Under the pieces are notes generated by a model. That model searched no databases. It was not told the DNA's origin and was given only the letters and a program-made list of their open reading frames with translations. A stretch of 64,000 nucleotides of DNA from Moraxella canis (GTDB lineage Bacteria; Pseudomonadota; Gammaproteobacteria; Pseudomonadales; Moraxellaceae): the NCBI RefSeq assembly GCF_002014965.1, contig NZ_MUXT01000006.1, positions 101,726 to 165,725 of the forward strand. The letters are read 5' to 3'. How positions within the stretch are numbered: position 1 is the first letter of the stretch; each line of letters begins with the position of its first letter. This document shows, in pieces, positions 63,239-64,000 of the stretch. A program made the position numbers and the translations under genes.

Positions 63239-64000
63239 ATGCCCCTATCAGATACCGAAAAATTAGCCGCTATCGATATCGGCTCAAACAGTATCCACCT
63301 AGCCATCGCCGAGCGCCATGGCGATCAGCTCAGACGCATCGCTTCGATGAGCGAAAAAGTGCAGTTGGCAATGGGGCTTGATGAGCACAATCACTTATCA
63401 TCAGCTGTCATCGATCGCGGCATTGAGTGCTTAGCGCGATTTGCGGGGCGTTTGGGTGATGTGAATAATTCTCGGCTGCGTATCGTGGCGACCAATACAC
63501 TAAGGCGCGCTGCCAACAGCCAAGAGTTTATCGCGCGTGCTAATGATATTTTGCCTGTGCAGATCGAGATCATCTCAGGACGCGAAGAGGCGCGGCTGAT
63601 CTACCTAGGCGTGTCGCACACCTGCCCAAGTCATAAGCAAAGATTTGTGGTTGATATTGGTGGCGGCTCAACAGAGCTGATTATCGGTAAAAATCTCATC
63701 TCCATACTCACCGAAAGTACACAGGTAGGTGTGGCAGGGTTTACGCAGCAGTTTTTTGGAGATGGTAGCATCAGTGCGCTGTCATTTGAAAAGGCGATTT
63801 ATGCCGCCCAAAAAGAAATCATCAAGCACGGCAACCGCTATAAAAAAACTGGCTTTGATGAGGCAGTGGGATCATCAGGCACCATCAAGACCATTCAACA
63901 AGCGATCGCAGGGTTTGGGCTGGGTAATGAGATCACTTTGGCAGGCGTCGAGCAATTAAAATCGTCCTTGATTTCTTGTGGTCATATCGATGCCATCGAT
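63239..64000 (+). CDS. ppx: Exopolyphosphatase Ppx/GppA, 5' part (runs off window)
   Basis: 254 codons are visible and the frame is open at the window edge. The first ATPase-fold motif (AAIDIGSNSIHLAIAE) and the second (VVDIGGGSTELIIG) of the sugar kinase/actin-like fold are present, with SGREEARLIYLGV between. Ppx releases phosphate from polyphosphate; GppA does so and also converts pppGpp. Position after phoR favours Ppx. ATG 63239 begins 3 nt after the phoR stop; no clear ribosome site lies before it, so translation may be coupled. Confidence 0.92.
   Translation, partial: MPLSDTEKLAAIDIGSNSIHLAIAERHGDQLRRIASMSEKVQLAMGLDEHNHLSSAVIDRGIECLARFAGRLGDVNNSRLRIVATNTLRRAANSQEFIARANDILPVQIEIISGREEARLIYLGVSHTCPSHKQRFVVDIGGGSTELIIGKNLISILTESTQVGVAGFTQQFFGDGSISALSFEKAIYAAQKEIIKHGNRYKKTGFDEAVGSSGTIKTIQQAIAGFGLGNEITLAGVEQLKSSLISCGHIDAID

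Overview
The window comes from a Gram-negative gammaproteobacterium, most likely a Moraxellaceae member (Moraxella or Psychrobacter type). The evidence is the metY-rimP-nusA-infB-rbfA-truB-rpsO-pnp block, the ibaG-murA-hisG-hisD-hisC order with a short-form HisG, trxA-rho, class I fumarase, and pstSCAB-phoB-phoR-ppx. The species is an inference and is not proven by the sequence alone.

Positions 1-26610 are the right-hand part of a lambda-like siphophage prophage; its left end and integrase lie outside the window. The order is: Q-like late regulator and late promoter, HNH nuclease, small and large terminase, portal, HK97-type protease and capsid, head-tail connectors, tail tube, tail assembly chaperones G/T joined by a -1 frameshift, tape measure, tail-tip genes M-L-K-I-J, two small membrane proteins (holin candidates) and an M15-type endolysin. 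The prophage ends in a 22-bp copy of a tRNA 3' end (attR-like), just before that tRNA's own terminator. Almost every gap in the late operon holds a terminator-like hairpin with a T-run, followed within about 11-24 nt by the next start codon. This only makes sense for an antiterminated operon.

The tail operon carries three inserted cassettes. (a) 9518-10485: promoter, secreted protein, hairpin. (b) 15603-16870: promoter, helical-repeat (TPR-like) protein, HEPN RNase-like protein, hairpin. (c) 17652-18191, on the opposite strand: a strong promoter overlapping a 17-bp perfect inverted repeat, a 21-codon hydrophobic peptide that resembles Ibs type I toxins, and a ribbon-helix-helix protein. Cassettes (b) and (c) are the best candidates for undescribed toxin/defence systems.

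Positions 26617-39270 are the conserved translation/RNA-turnover block. It starts with an initiator tRNA. It is interrupted by a minus-strand pair of DUF2382 stress-type proteins (between infB and rbfA) and by an outer-membrane beta-barrel gene (between truB and rpsO). Positions 39316-48797 hold rlmH, an RDD membrane protein, yraN, a DolP-like lipoprotein, ibaG-murA, hisG/D/C and fumarase. Positions 48827-56844 are mostly minus strand: Ohr peroxidase, an Ala-rich lipoprotein, rho, trxA, a DUF442 protein, a SulP transporter, a small lipoprotein, BolA and an M48 metalloprotease; an RluA-type synthase lies on the plus strand. Positions 57039-64000 are the phosphate regulon: six 11-bp PhoB repeats, pstS-pstC-pstA-pstB, phoB, a phoR lacking membrane anchors, and the start of ppx, which runs off the window.
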